From: Mailhella sp.
Lineage (GTDB): Bacteria; Desulfobacterota; Desulfovibrionia; Desulfovibrionales; Desulfovibrionaceae
Assembly: GCA_017411945.1 (NCBI GenBank)
Contig: JAFQPD010000147.1
Coordinates: 1 to 26,897 of the forward strand
Direction of reading: 5' to 3'
Length of the DNA stretch: 26,897 bases
The position numbers were made by a program, and so were the translations under genes. The notes under the pieces were generated by a model, which worked only from the letters and a program-made list of their open reading frames with translations, was not told the origin of the DNA and searched no databases. Each line of letters starts with the position of its first letter. Within the stretch, counting starts at the first letter, position 1. Shown here piece after piece: positions 1 to 8,088 of this stretch.

Positions 1-858
1 ACTGGCACCGCGGCAGTCACCGGTTCCCTGAACGTAGCTGGCGTGGGCAACAGCGTAGCCGCGCTCAGCGTTTCCGGCAGCGGCAGTATCGGCTTCGACC
101 TCTCCGGCGTGAACGTGAGCGGCACGACCTACATGCTTTCCACCTCGACCGCGCAGTCGCTGGGCGGCTCTAAGAGCATCTCGCTGAAGGCCAGTCAGAG
201 CGCGGGCGTGTACGAGCTGGCTTCGGGCTTCACGCTCGGTTCCGGCGCTCGCTTCGATCTGGTCATTGGCGGCGTGTCGAAGGGCACGCTGTCCGTCGGC
301 TCGTCTGTGACTATCGGCAATATGTCCTACAGTCTCAGCAAGTCCGGCACGAAGCTGAACCTTTCCATTGCGAAGCAGGAAGCCATGATGCTCACGAGCA
401 TGGCCGCCAGCAAGATGCCTGTGGCGGGCAGTATGCTCAAGGGCACCTCGGCGGTGAACATGCTGACCGGCACTGCAAACAGCGACGTGTTCTACGGCGG
501 CGCGGGCAACGATACCCTTTACGGTTCCAATGGCCGGGACGTGGCCGTATACGATACCAAGAACTGGGGCAAAGACACCATCAAGTCGACCAGCGGCACC
601 ATGACCATCCTGTTCAACGGACTGAGCTCTTCTGATGTCGATGTCGAGATCCTTGGCTCTGAAGCCATCATTTCCCGCAAGTCGGACAGCAGTCAGAACA
701 TCGTTGTCGAAGGCTGGAACGCAGAGACACACAACATCGTGTATGGCGGCACGCTCTCTGCCTTCAACGCCTATGTGAACGCCGCCTCGCCCACGCAGGC
801 CCAGCAGGATGCCGCCCGCACCGAGGTATGGAAGAAGACCGGCCTGCTGGCAGGGTAG
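1..858 (+). CDS. RTX-like secreted protein, C-terminal part (5' end outside the window)
   Basis: The reading frame is open from base 1, so this is the end of a larger gene, and the GTG at 43 is probably internal. The visible 285 residues begin with Gly/Ser/Thr/Val-rich beta-strand sequence typical of large surface adhesins. Next comes a short calcium-binding RTX-type stretch (GGAGNDTLYG) and a roughly 100-residue C-terminal module ending in TEVWKKTGLLAG. That module aligns almost without gaps to the end of the minus-strand protein at 971-3439 (shared blocks include TSGTMTILF versus TSGKMTILF, and GLSSSD). RTX proteins leave the cell through type I secretion using an uncleaved C-terminal signal, and an exporter operon lies at 5464-9404, so this is most likely one of its substrates. 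Adhesin function is inferred from composition. The N-terminus and total size are unknown. Confidence 0.8.
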   Translation, partial: TGTAAVTGSLNVAGVGNSVAALSVSGSGSIGFDLSGVNVSGTTYMLSTSTAQSLGGSKSISLKASQSAGVYELASGFTLGSGARFDLVIGGVSKGTLSVGSSVTIGNMSYSLSKSGTKLNLSIAKQEAMMLTSMAASKMPVAGSMLKGTSAVNMLTGTANSDVFYGGAGNDTLYGSNGRDVAVYDTKNWGKDTIKSTSGTMTILFNGLSSSDVDVEILGSEAIISRKSDSSQNIVVEGWNAETHNIVYGGTLSAFNAYVNAASPTQAQQDAARTEVWKKTGLLAG

Positions 859-894
859 GGTGGTTCGTGTAAAAGGCTAATAACATGACTCGTT

Positions 895-936
895 AAAAAG
901 AAAACTCTGGAATGAAAGTTCCAGAGTTTTCTTTTT
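895..936. terminator. Bidirectional intrinsic terminator between two convergent RTX genes
   Basis: Positions 895-912 and 919-936 form a perfect 18-bp inverted repeat around a 6-nt loop. The outer part is an A-run on the left and a T-run on the right, so a hairpin followed by U residues forms on both strands. It lies between the stop of the + gene (858) and the stop of the minus gene (971), as expected for a shared terminator. Confidence 0.9.
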
Positions 937-970
937 ATGAAGTTGTTGATTCAAGAATATTTTTACTTAG

Positions 971-3439
971 TTATGCAAGCATTGCCTTTTTCCACACTTC
1001 GCTTGTTGCGGCACTGATTTGCTGTGCGGTGGGAGAGGTGGAATTGACGAATTTGTTGAATGCCGCCAGAGATCCGCCAAAGAGAATGTTATGAGAGGAC
1101 TCGTCCCAGTTCTGGATGGAAATGGACTGCCTAGAGTCGGATACCTTCGTGATATTCATTGAAGTTCCGCTTTTTGTCATTGTGATGTCGCTAGAACTAA
1201 GGCCAGAGAAAAGGATGGTCATTTTTCCGCTGGTCTTTTTGATGGTGTCATATCCCCAGTCGGAAGAATCATAGATGGCAACATCGTGCCCTCCGTCGCC
1301 ATAAATGGTGTCGTTTCCGCTGCTGCCGTAAATGATGTCATCGCCATAGCCAGCGTTGACAGTGTTATAGCTACCCGTGCCGACGCATATGATATTGCTA
1401 AAGGCGTCACCATTGATAGTCATACTGCTGGTGACGGCAGACGCGTTGATGTGCTGAGGATTGAGCGCGTAGAACTTGGAGTCGAAATTTCCCTCATAGT
1501 CAGCACTGAGGATGATGTAGCTGCTGTTCAGGGCTGTGAAACGACCCAGAGAACGGTCAATATAGACCGTGCCATTTATGTCTATTATCTGATTCTTTGC
1601 ACCTTTCAGAGTGATGGTATTTCCGGAGCTGAGGTTCAGTATGACATCCGAACCGTTGAAAGAGGCATTTTCGAATGTAACACCGGACCGCAGGTAGATG
1701 TCATCACTGCTAGTGAAGTTATAAACAGTTTCGTTTCCGTCGCCGTTATAATAGATCAACTCGTCGTAACCGGACCCGAAGGTAATGGTATCGTTACCTG
1801 TTCCGCCATAGATATAGTTGTACGTTCCTGTTCCGCAGGTAATAGTATCGTTGCCGGCATCGGCATAGACGGTGTTCGAGTTGCCGTTTCCGACTCGGAT
1901 GGTGTTGTTTCTGGCGTCACCATTGATAGTCATACCGCTGGTGACGGCAGAAGCATTGATATGCTGAGGATTGAGTGCGTAGAACTTGGAGTCGAAATTT
2001 CCCTCATAGTCAGCACTGAGGATGATGTAGCTGCTGTTCAGGGCTGTGAAACGACCCAGAGAACGGTCGGACCAGTCAGAGCTATTGTAGTGATAGAGGT
2101 CGATATATTTATTTTTAGCATCTTTTAGAGTGATGGTATTACCGGAGCTGAGGTTCAGTATGACATCAGTACCTCTGAAAGAGGCATTGTTAAAATTGAC
2201 ATTGTGTAGGTCGATTCTATCACTGGCAGTAAAATTATAGATGATATCGTTGCCGTCTTTGTTGTAGTAATGATAATAATCCCTACCTGTCCCGCCGTAG
2301 AGGATATCGTTGCCCTTGCTGCCGTAGATATGGTTGTTGCTTCCTTTTCCGGAGCGGATGGTGTTATTTCTGTCGTCACCATAAATAGTTATGGAATCGG
2401 AAACAGAGGATGCATCAATATCTTTTTCGTCGCGTGAGAATTTAGTGAGGTCAAAGGTGTTCCAGAACCCATTTTTAAGGACTATGCTGCTTCCTCTGGC
2501 AGTTGCATAGTCGGGAAGCGTTGTTTCGTCCGGAATGATGAAGCTAGTCTCTCTGAGCCCCAGCAGGTTTTCGAGCTCGTTGCCAAGTTTCGCCAAGGCA
2601 TTTGCCCTGACATTGATCCCGGTATTGTTTTCGATGGCCGAACAAAGCTCGTTGTAGCTGGATTCCAGATCTTTCAGAACGTCTGCGGCTTCGATGAGTA
2701 TATCACCATCCGGAACATTATTTTTAATGAAGTTTTTAAATTTATTATTAAAAATAGAGCTTTTCAGCTTGGAAGCTACAGTACCGCCTATTTTTTCTAT
2801 CAGTTCGTTGGCATACTTGTGGTCGCAAATAGCCTTAACAAAGCTTTCCGCCAGTGATATATAATTTTTTACTCTTCCCGTTCCGGTAACATCAAGGGCA
2901 TACCCCATGAAGTCATTCCAGACTTCCTTGTTAAGTTCCGCAAGGCCTATGCAGTACTTGGCAAGCGCTTCAAAGCCTTTGTCTGTGCCAACGTTTGTCC
3001 ATTTTATCTGGGCGGTAACTTTTTTACCGGAATTTTCGTTCCATGAAACTGCGGCATAACCAAAGCCAAGGCCATATAATGCATTGACGTAAGTATGTAT
3101 ATGGTATTTTTTATTGTTGACAGTAATATCCTTATCTATGGATTTTAATCCGCCTTTAATATCAGCTACAATCTGCTGCAGCATCTTTGCGGGCTCAGTT
3201 TCATAATTTTCGAACACGGAGTCGCCCAAGGCTTCATTGATGGTAAGAGCAATAGCCTCATAAGCCTCATCGGGAACTTCGGAGGCACTCATGTTCGTAG
3301 GTTTCAGCTGTTTTTTCAGAGCAGTCAGAGAGGCATCATCGTCAGAAGAATTGCTTTCGATTTCACCGAAAAAAGTTTTGCCTAAACTTGTCTTTATGGC
3401 CTCAATGCACGATTCGGCCTGAGAAAGTATACTGTACAT
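971..3439 (-). CDS. RTX-repeat protein with type I secretion-like C-terminus
   Basis: This 822-residue protein starts at ATG 3439, with AAGGAG 6 nt upstream. Residues 1 to about 310 match no family I recognise and are partly helical in character. From about 340 to 710 there are blocks with RTX-like nonapeptides (GSKGNDILYGG, GGTGNDTITFG, GSSGNDTIYG) separated by beta-rich segments. One module of about 170 residues is repeated, with units beginning DRSLGRFTAL near residues 458 and 628. The last 115 or so residues match the end of the protein encoded at 1-858. No N-terminal signal peptide is seen, which fits type I export. The gene, especially its 5' half, is clearly more AT-rich than its neighbours, suggesting transfer or relaxed composition. 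Likely a secreted calcium-binding surface or adhesive protein exported by the neighbouring ABC/HlyD system. Its actual activity is unknown. Confidence 0.85.
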   Translation of the reverse strand: MYSILSQAESCIEAIKTSLGKTFFGEIESNSSDDDASLTALKKQLKPTNMSASEVPDEAYEAIALTINEALGDSVFENYETEPAKMLQQIVADIKGGLKSIDKDITVNNKKYHIHTYVNALYGLGFGYAAVSWNENSGKKVTAQIKWTNVGTDKGFEALAKYCIGLAELNKEVWNDFMGYALDVTGTGRVKNYISLAESFVKAICDHKYANELIEKIGGTVASKLKSSIFNNKFKNFIKNNVPDGDILIEAADVLKDLESSYNELCSAIENNTGINVRANALAKLGNELENLLGLRETSFIIPDETTLPDYATARGSSIVLKNGFWNTFDLTKFSRDEKDIDASSVSDSITIYGDDRNNTIRSGKGSNNHIYGSKGNDILYGGTGRDYYHYYNKDGNDIIYNFTASDRIDLHNVNFNNASFRGTDVILNLSSGNTITLKDAKNKYIDLYHYNSSDWSDRSLGRFTALNSSYIILSADYEGNFDSKFYALNPQHINASAVTSGMTINGDARNNTIRVGNGNSNTVYADAGNDTITCGTGTYNYIYGGTGNDTITFGSGYDELIYYNGDGNETVYNFTSSDDIYLRSGVTFENASFNGSDVILNLSSGNTITLKGAKNQIIDINGTVYIDRSLGRFTALNSSYIILSADYEGNFDSKFYALNPQHINASAVTSSMTINGDAFSNIICVGTGSYNTVNAGYGDDIIYGSSGNDTIYGDGGHDVAIYDSSDWGYDTIKKTSGKMTILFSGLSSSDITMTKSGTSMNITKVSDSRQSISIQNWDESSHNILFGGSLAAFNKFVNSTSPTAQQISAATSEVWKKAMLA
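1403..1558 (-). repeat. Long direct repeat in the RTX gene, copy A
   Basis: This 156-bp stretch recurs at 1913-2068, exactly 510 bp away, with about five substitutions and no indels by eye. It encodes the segment starting DRSLGRFTALNSSYIILSA. Flanking similarity continues (for example around 1605-1650 and 2122-2165), so the true unit is the full 510 bp. Confidence 0.9.
1913..2068 (-). repeat. Long direct repeat in the RTX gene, copy B
   Basis: Second copy of the 156-bp sequence at 1403-1558, in the same orientation and reading frame. The 510-bp offset is 170 codons, so gain or loss of one unit would keep the frame. Confidence 0.9.
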
Positions 3440-3459
3440 GGCGAACTCCTTTTTCTTTA

Positions 3460-3488
3460 AAAATAGATTTTTTCACAAATTTTGTAAA
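3460..3488 (-). promoter_or_regulatory. Possible promoter of the minus-strand RTX gene
   Basis: On the minus strand, TTTACA (3488-3483) and TATTTT (3465-3460) are separated by 17 bp, giving a sigma70-like pair. The -10 box ends about 20 bp before the start codon, so the leader would be very short. The stretch is AT-rich, so chance matches are likely. Confidence 0.35.
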
Positions 3489-3604
3489 TTTAAAATCTGA
3501 GAAAAAGAATTGATGAAAAATATTTAAGATTTAAGACAGGCTCTGGCCGGGCAGGCGTATACCCATAGTGTGCTGACAGGAGAACCAGGCCGATGGGGAT
3601 TTTT

Positions 3605-3644
3605 TGTCAGGCTTTTCGCAGGAAAGTCACTGAAAAGCCTGACA
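3605..3644. repeat. 13-bp inverted repeat upstream of the secretion operon
   Basis: TGTCAGGCTTTTC at 3605-3617 is the exact reverse complement of 3632-3644, with a 14-nt loop. No T-run follows on either strand in the right place, so it does not look like an intrinsic terminator. It may be an operator or leader hairpin. Confidence 0.55.
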
Positions 3645-3782
3645 GTATCAAAGGCAGTCTTGCTTTTGCAATGAGAACAGGCTACTCTGAAATAGCTTTC
3701 AGAAAATCAGTTTGCATGTTTTTGCCTGTCCGTGTTCGATTTTCTGTTCTGCCTGCGCAAAGAAATAATTCAGGAGAATGCT

Positions 3783-4007
3783 ATGAAATCCATGACTTTT
3801 ATCGACGGCGTGAGCCAGGTGCATTTCCTCAACGGCAATATCCGTCTGGATACCTTCGTCCTTCAGGGCCAGCAGGGCGCTGAGCCTGCTCTCGTTGAGA
3901 ACGCTCAGCTCGTGCTCACTCCTCAGGGTTTCCTTGCCATGCTTGGCGCCATGCAGCAGCTGGCTGAGAAGCTTGCCGAAGCCGGCATTCTTCAGAAGCA
4001 GCAGTAA
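3783..4007 (+). CDS. Small protein of unknown function in the secretion operon
   Basis: This 74-residue protein starts at ATG 3783, preceded by AGGAG with a 6-nt gap. A longer reading upstream has no such site. The sequence has an N-terminal beta-like part (FIDGVSQVHFLNGNIRLDTF) and a C-terminal amphipathic helix (LTPQGFLAMLGAMQQLAEKL) with no signal peptide or membrane segment. The overall pattern (beta strands, then an LTP..F helix of about 25 residues) faintly recalls DUF3467-like small proteins, but I do not claim membership. It ends 31 bp before the glycosyltransferase gene, so it is probably co-transcribed with it and the exporter. Possible roles are a chaperone, adaptor or accessory subunit for substrate glycosylation or export, which is inference from position only. 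Confidence 0.75.
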   Translation: MKSMTFIDGVSQVHFLNGNIRLDTFVLQGQQGAEPALVENAQLVLTPQGFLAMLGAMQQLAEKLAEAGILQKQQ

Positions 4008-4038
4008 AGTCAAAGCGATTCGAGTAAGGATGCACGCC

Positions 4039-5424
4039 ATGTCTCAGGATTTTTCCCTTTCGTTTTCCCCTGCGCCAGTTCCTTCTCCTCAGCCCGCAGC
4101 GCCCGTTCAGGCTCCTGCGGCGCCTGCTCCTGAAGCAGCCCCTGCTTCTGGGGCTTCTGCGGCTCCCGTAGTCGAGGAAATTTACGGTCGTCTGCCGGAT
4201 ATCCCGGTCATGGAGGCTCCTGAGGGCATCCGCTTCGACTTCAACGAAGGTCTGCGAGTGCGTTTCCCTGAGACTGGCGGCCCCTGGCACATCATATTCC
4301 GCGATATCGACACCGGCGTCATCCTCTACAGCCAGGACGTAGGCCCGAACACGTTCATCACCAGCGTGAAGAAATTCTATGTTCGTTTCCGGCTGGAGAT
4401 ATTCCACAAGAACGAACTGGAAGACTTTGCCGCCGCAGTGAAGAAGAACCCCTACCTCGCTGCCGACAAGGACAAGCATCCCAAGCCCTTCTTCGAGCAT
4501 GACTATGATGCCGAAGGCCGCACGGTGATGATCCAGCTGCCTGTCTCCACCATAGGCGACACGCTGGGCTGGTTCCCCTATGTGGAAAAGTTCCGCCAGA
4601 AGCATAAGTGCCATGTGCTGGCAGTGCTCCTTCCGCACCTTGCCGACCTGCTTCGCGACCAGTACCCTGAAATAACCTTCATCACGAAGGAAGACGTGCC
4701 GAACTGTCAGCCCTATGCCTGTTACTACCTCGGCCTCTTCTTCCGCGGCGACGTGGATCATCAGCCCTGCGACTTCCGCTACATCGGCCTGCACCGCACG
4801 GCCGGCTACATCCTCGGCGTGGACCCCAACGAGGAGATGCCGCGCTTCAACCTTTCCGCTCCCCGCAAGATCAAGGAGCCCTATGTCTGCATAGCTGTGC
4901 AGAGCTCCAGCCAGGCGAAATACTGGAACAATCCCATGGGCTGGCACGATGTGGTGAAGTTCCTGAAGGAGAGCGGCTACCGTGTGCTGTGCATCGACCG
5001 CGATGCCGTGTACGGCCAGGGCCTCGTGCACAACCATATCCCGCACGGCTGTGAGGACTTCACGGGCAACATCCCTCTGCAGGAACGCATAGACCTCGTG
5101 AAGGATGCCGACTTCTTCATTGGCGTATCCAGCGGCCTTTCGTGGCTGGCCTGGGGCTGCAAGATCCCCGTGGTGATGATCAGCGGCTTCACCAACCCGA
5201 CCAACGAGTTCTACACTCCGTACCGCATCATCAATTTCCACACCTGCAATTCCTGCTGGAACGATATGCGCGTGGACTTCGACCACTTCGACTTCCTCTG
5301 GTGCCCGCGGCATAAGAACACTCCCCGCCAGTTCGAATGTTCGCGCCTCATCACCAGCGAGCAGGTCATCAATACCATCAAGAGCATACCCGCCTTCCAG
5401 AAGCATATGGAGAGCAGAGGTTAA
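4039..5424 (+). CDS. TibC/Aah-like protein O-heptosyltransferase
   Basis: The 461-residue protein resembles the autotransporter strand-loop-strand O-heptosyltransferase family (TibC, Aah), which transfers heptose from an ADP-heptose donor to serines of beta-helical surface proteins in the cytoplasm. A Pro/Ala-rich linker covers about residues 8-45. A strand-rich N-terminal domain follows, then a GT9-like fold with VQSSSQAKYWNNPMGW and SSGLSWLAWGCKIPVVMISGF in the donor-binding half. Four C-terminal cysteines (Cys403, Cys406, Cys422, Cys434) lie where this family binds structural iron. ATG 4039 was preferred over ATG 4030 because AAGGA sits about 8 nt ahead of it. It lies between a 74-residue gene and the ABC exporter, which is notable because known family members modify autotransporters. 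Here the likely acceptors are RTX-type substrates. Family call is strong; acceptor identity is inferred. Confidence 0.85.
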   Translation: MSQDFSLSFSPAPVPSPQPAAPVQAPAAPAPEAAPASGASAAPVVEEIYGRLPDIPVMEAPEGIRFDFNEGLRVRFPETGGPWHIIFRDIDTGVILYSQDVGPNTFITSVKKFYVRFRLEIFHKNELEDFAAAVKKNPYLAADKDKHPKPFFEHDYDAEGRTVMIQLPVSTIGDTLGWFPYVEKFRQKHKCHVLAVLLPHLADLLRDQYPEITFITKEDVPNCQPYACYYLGLFFRGDVDHQPCDFRYIGLHRTAGYILGVDPNEEMPRFNLSAPRKIKEPYVCIAVQSSSQAKYWNNPMGWHDVVKFLKESGYRVLCIDRDAVYGQGLVHNHIPHGCEDFTGNIPLQERIDLVKDADFFIGVSSGLSWLAWGCKIPVVMISGFTNPTNEFYTPYRIINFHTCNSCWNDMRVDFDHFDFLWCPRHKNTPRQFECSRLITSEQVINTIKSIPAFQKHMESRG

Positions 5425-5463
5425 TACACATCGGCAGTTTTGCTGCCGGTCAGAGGTCAGTCG

Positions 5464-8088
5464 GTGTTTTCTTTCTTCTCTGGAAAGGCCAAGCGTGCGC
5501 GCAAAGCTGCGGCCCTGTCTGCAAGCGACGATGATATCCTGGGCTTCAGCCTTCCCCCGGTTCTCGCATGCCTGAGCTTCCTTGGGCGCGAGATACTGGG
5601 GAAGGCCCCTGACAAGGCCGTGTTCACGCGAGAAGCGGCAGAAGCCTGCGCCCAGGCTCCTGCCGATACGCTTATCCGCGTCGCACAGGCCCTTGGATGG
5701 TCTCCCATGCTTTGCGTGGGCGGCTCCCTGCCCGACGGCTATTCCGGCCCGGTGATGCTTGAGCTCAGGGACGGCAGGTGGCTCTGTCTGCTCTGGTCTC
5801 AGGCCCTGCATTCCGCAGTCGTTCCCGTGTGGGATCCGGAACTTTCCGAAATGCGTGAAGAAGGCTCTGTCAGCCTGCATCAGCGTCTTTCCGGGCGCAT
5901 GGCGGCCTTCGACGCCTTGAAGCGCATGGATGCCGCCTCGCACAGCGGACTCGTCTGCCTGGCTCTCGTGGGCAGACATCACGGCCTGGAGATGGATGAG
6001 CGCAGACTGGCCCATGAATATGCTCTGCAGGCCGGCGAGCCTTCCTTCGAACTCGTGGCGGAAATGGCCGAAGGTTCGGAGCTCCACAGCCGCACTGTGA
6101 AGCTGGATTGGGAAAAGTCCCTTGCCCTGGCCGAGGTGTATCCTGTTCTGGCCCGCAAGAAGAGCGGCACATACTTCCTGCTTGCGGGCATGACTGCGAA
6201 TGATGCTGGAGAAACGCTCCTCGCCGTCATCGACCCTGCTCCGGATGCGGACGATGCTTCCGCCGTGCAGGGGCTGCACCGCTTCTGGAGCCGCGCCGAT
6301 TTCGAATCCCGCGCCTCCGGCAAGGGCATGCTCCTGAAAAAGCGCTACCGCCTCGACGACGAGGAACAGCCCTTCGGCCTGCGCTGGTTCATCCCTGAAT
6401 TCCTCAAGCTCAAGGGCCTGTTCGGGCAGATAGCTCTGGCTGTGGTCATCATGACCCTGCTTTCTCTGCTCATGCCCCTCTTCTTCCAGATAGTCATCGA
6501 CAAGGTCCTGCCCAACAGCAGCTTCACTACGCTCAACGTGCTGGGCGTGGGCATCACGCTGGCCATACTGTTCAACGGCGCGCTGGAATTCCTGCGCAAC
6601 TATCTTCTGCTTTTCGCCACCAAGAAGATAGACGTGAACACGGCCATGAAGACCTTCTCGCACCTCATGCGCCTGCCTGTGCGCTTTTTCGATGCCGTGC
6701 CTTCGGGCCTGCTCATCAAGCATATGCAGCAGACGGAGAAGATACGCGGTTTCCTTTCCGGCAACCTTTTCTTCACAGTGCTGGATCTGTTCTCGCTGGT
6801 GCTCTTCGTGCCTTTTCTTCTGCTCTACAGCGTGCCGCTCACGGGTGTCGTCCTGTTTTTCTCTCTGCTCATGGCTCTTGTGGTCATGGTGCTCATCAAG
6901 CCTTTCCAGCGCAGGCTTGATATCCTCTATCAGGCTGAGGGCAAGAGGCAGAGCAGGCTCGTCGAGTCTCTGCACGGCATCCATACTGTGAAGTCGCTGG
7001 CTCTCGAGCCTTCGGAAGAAAGAGCGTGGAACGACGCCACGGCCTATTCCGTGCAGGCGCATTTCAATGTGGGCAAGATATCTCTTTCCGCCCGCACGCT
7101 GAGCCAGATGCTCGAAATGCTCATGAACGTGTCCGTCATATGGCTCGGAGCGCATCTCGTTTTCGACCATGTGATATCCGTGGGCGCGCTCATCGCCTTC
7201 CAGATGCTTTCCGGCAGAGTGAGCGGGCCGCTTGTCCGACTCGTCGGCCTCGTGCATGAATATCAGCAGACCGCGCTTTCCGTGAAGATGCTAGGCGCAG
7301 TGATGAACACGCCCTGCGAACATCCCGGCGGCGGAGTTCGCCAGCCCATACGGGGCGGCATCAGCTTCGATCATGTGCGCTTCCGCTATGCCGACGACCA
7401 GCCCGATATCCTGCATGATTTCTCTCTTCAGGTGCGCCCCGGCGAGACCATAGGCATCGTAGGCCGTTCCGGTTCGGGCAAGAGCACGCTCATGCGCCTG
7501 GTGCAGGCCATGTACCATCCTCAGGGAGGCGTGGTGAAGATAGATGGCATCGACATCCGCGAGCTGGACAAGGCCCATCTGCGCCGCAGCATCGGCGTAG
7601 TGCTTCAGGAGAACTATTTCTTCCAGGGCACCATCCGCGACAATATCCGCCTCACCCGGCCTGACGCATCTTCGGAACAAGTGATACATGCCGCCATGCA
7701 GGCGGGAGCCCACGAGTTCGTGAGCAATATGCCCAAGGGCTACGACACTGTTCTCGAAGAGAATGCCGCCAACCTTTCCGGCGGGCAGAAGCAGAGGCTG
7801 GCCATAGCGCGGGCCCTGCTCATGGATCCGGCCATCCTCATCCTTGACGAGGCCACCAGTGCTCTCGACCCCGAGAGCGAACAGATAGTCAAGCAGAACC
7901 TTGGCTCCATAGCGCAGGGGCGCACGGTGCTCATCGTTGCGCACCGGCTGTCCATGGTGCGCCGGGCCGACAGGATACTCGTGCTCGACAAGGGCAATGT
8001 GGTCGGCCTTGCGCCGCACGATGTGCTGGTGCACCATGAAGGACTGTACCGGGAATTCTGGCAGCAGCAGATGGGAGACCGCATATGA
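5464..8088 (+). CDS. HlyB-type type I secretion ABC transporter with degenerate C39-like region
   Basis: This 874-residue exporter subunit couples ATP hydrolysis to export of RTX proteins across the inner membrane. GTG 5464 is chosen because AGAGG lies 7 nt upstream; an in-frame TTG at 5440 has a poorer site. The region from about residue 158 (SGLVCLALVGRHHG) is a C39 peptidase-like fold without the catalytic cysteine, as in HlyB, where it binds the substrate instead of cutting it. The preceding 140 residues look like a second, more diverged copy of the same fold. Membrane segments begin near residue 319. The nucleotide-binding domain has Walker A GRSGSGKST (667-675), signature LSGGQ (771-775), Walker B with Asp795/Glu796 and the H-loop AHRLSM. 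It overlaps the HlyD gene by 4 bp (ATGA), so the two are co-translated. No TolC-type outer membrane gene is in the window. Confidence 0.93.
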   Translation: MFSFFSGKAKRARKAAALSASDDDILGFSLPPVLACLSFLGREILGKAPDKAVFTREAAEACAQAPADTLIRVAQALGWSPMLCVGGSLPDGYSGPVMLELRDGRWLCLLWSQALHSAVVPVWDPELSEMREEGSVSLHQRLSGRMAAFDALKRMDAASHSGLVCLALVGRHHGLEMDERRLAHEYALQAGEPSFELVAEMAEGSELHSRTVKLDWEKSLALAEVYPVLARKKSGTYFLLAGMTANDAGETLLAVIDPAPDADDASAVQGLHRFWSRADFESRASGKGMLLKKRYRLDDEEQPFGLRWFIPEFLKLKGLFGQIALAVVIMTLLSLLMPLFFQIVIDKVLPNSSFTTLNVLGVGITLAILFNGALEFLRNYLLLFATKKIDVNTAMKTFSHLMRLPVRFFDAVPSGLLIKHMQQTEKIRGFLSGNLFFTVLDLFSLVLFVPFLLLYSVPLTGVVLFFSLLMALVVMVLIKPFQRRLDILYQAEGKRQSRLVESLHGIHTVKSLALEPSEERAWNDATAYSVQAHFNVGKISLSARTLSQMLEMLMNVSVIWLGAHLVFDHVISVGALIAFQMLSGRVSGPLVRLVGLVHEYQQTALSVKMLGAVMNTPCEHPGGGVRQPIRGGISFDHVRFRYADDQPDILHDFSLQVRPGETIGIVGRSGSGKSTLMRLVQAMYHPQGGVVKIDGIDIRELDKAHLRRSIGVVLQENYFFQGTIRDNIRLTRPDASSEQVIHAAMQAGAHEFVSNMPKGYDTVLEENAANLSGGQKQRLAIARALLMDPAILILDEATSALDPESEQIVKQNLGSIAQGRTVLIVAHRLSMVRRADRILVLDKGNVVGLAPHDVLVHHEGLYREFWQQQMGDRI

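Larger units (their letters stand above)
3440..3782. other. 343-bp divergent intergenic region
   Basis: No convincing gene is seen here. The left part (about 3440-3535) is very AT-rich and holds the possible minus-strand promoter. The right part holds an inverted repeat at 3605-3644 and a weak + strand promoter-like pair, TTGCTT (3660-3665) and TACTCT (3683-3688) with 17-bp spacing, which could drive the secretion operon. Confidence 0.5.

Noticed and set aside
1286..2128. 280-codon + strand open frame inside the RTX gene
   Set aside because: Its apparent repeats are just the antisense of the RTX repeats.
3916..7257. 1113-codon open frame on the minus strand opposite the glycosyltransferase and exporter genes
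   Set aside because: It is rich in His, Glu and Ala, lacks any recognisable domain, and is an antisense shadow of two clearly real genes in GC-rich sequence.
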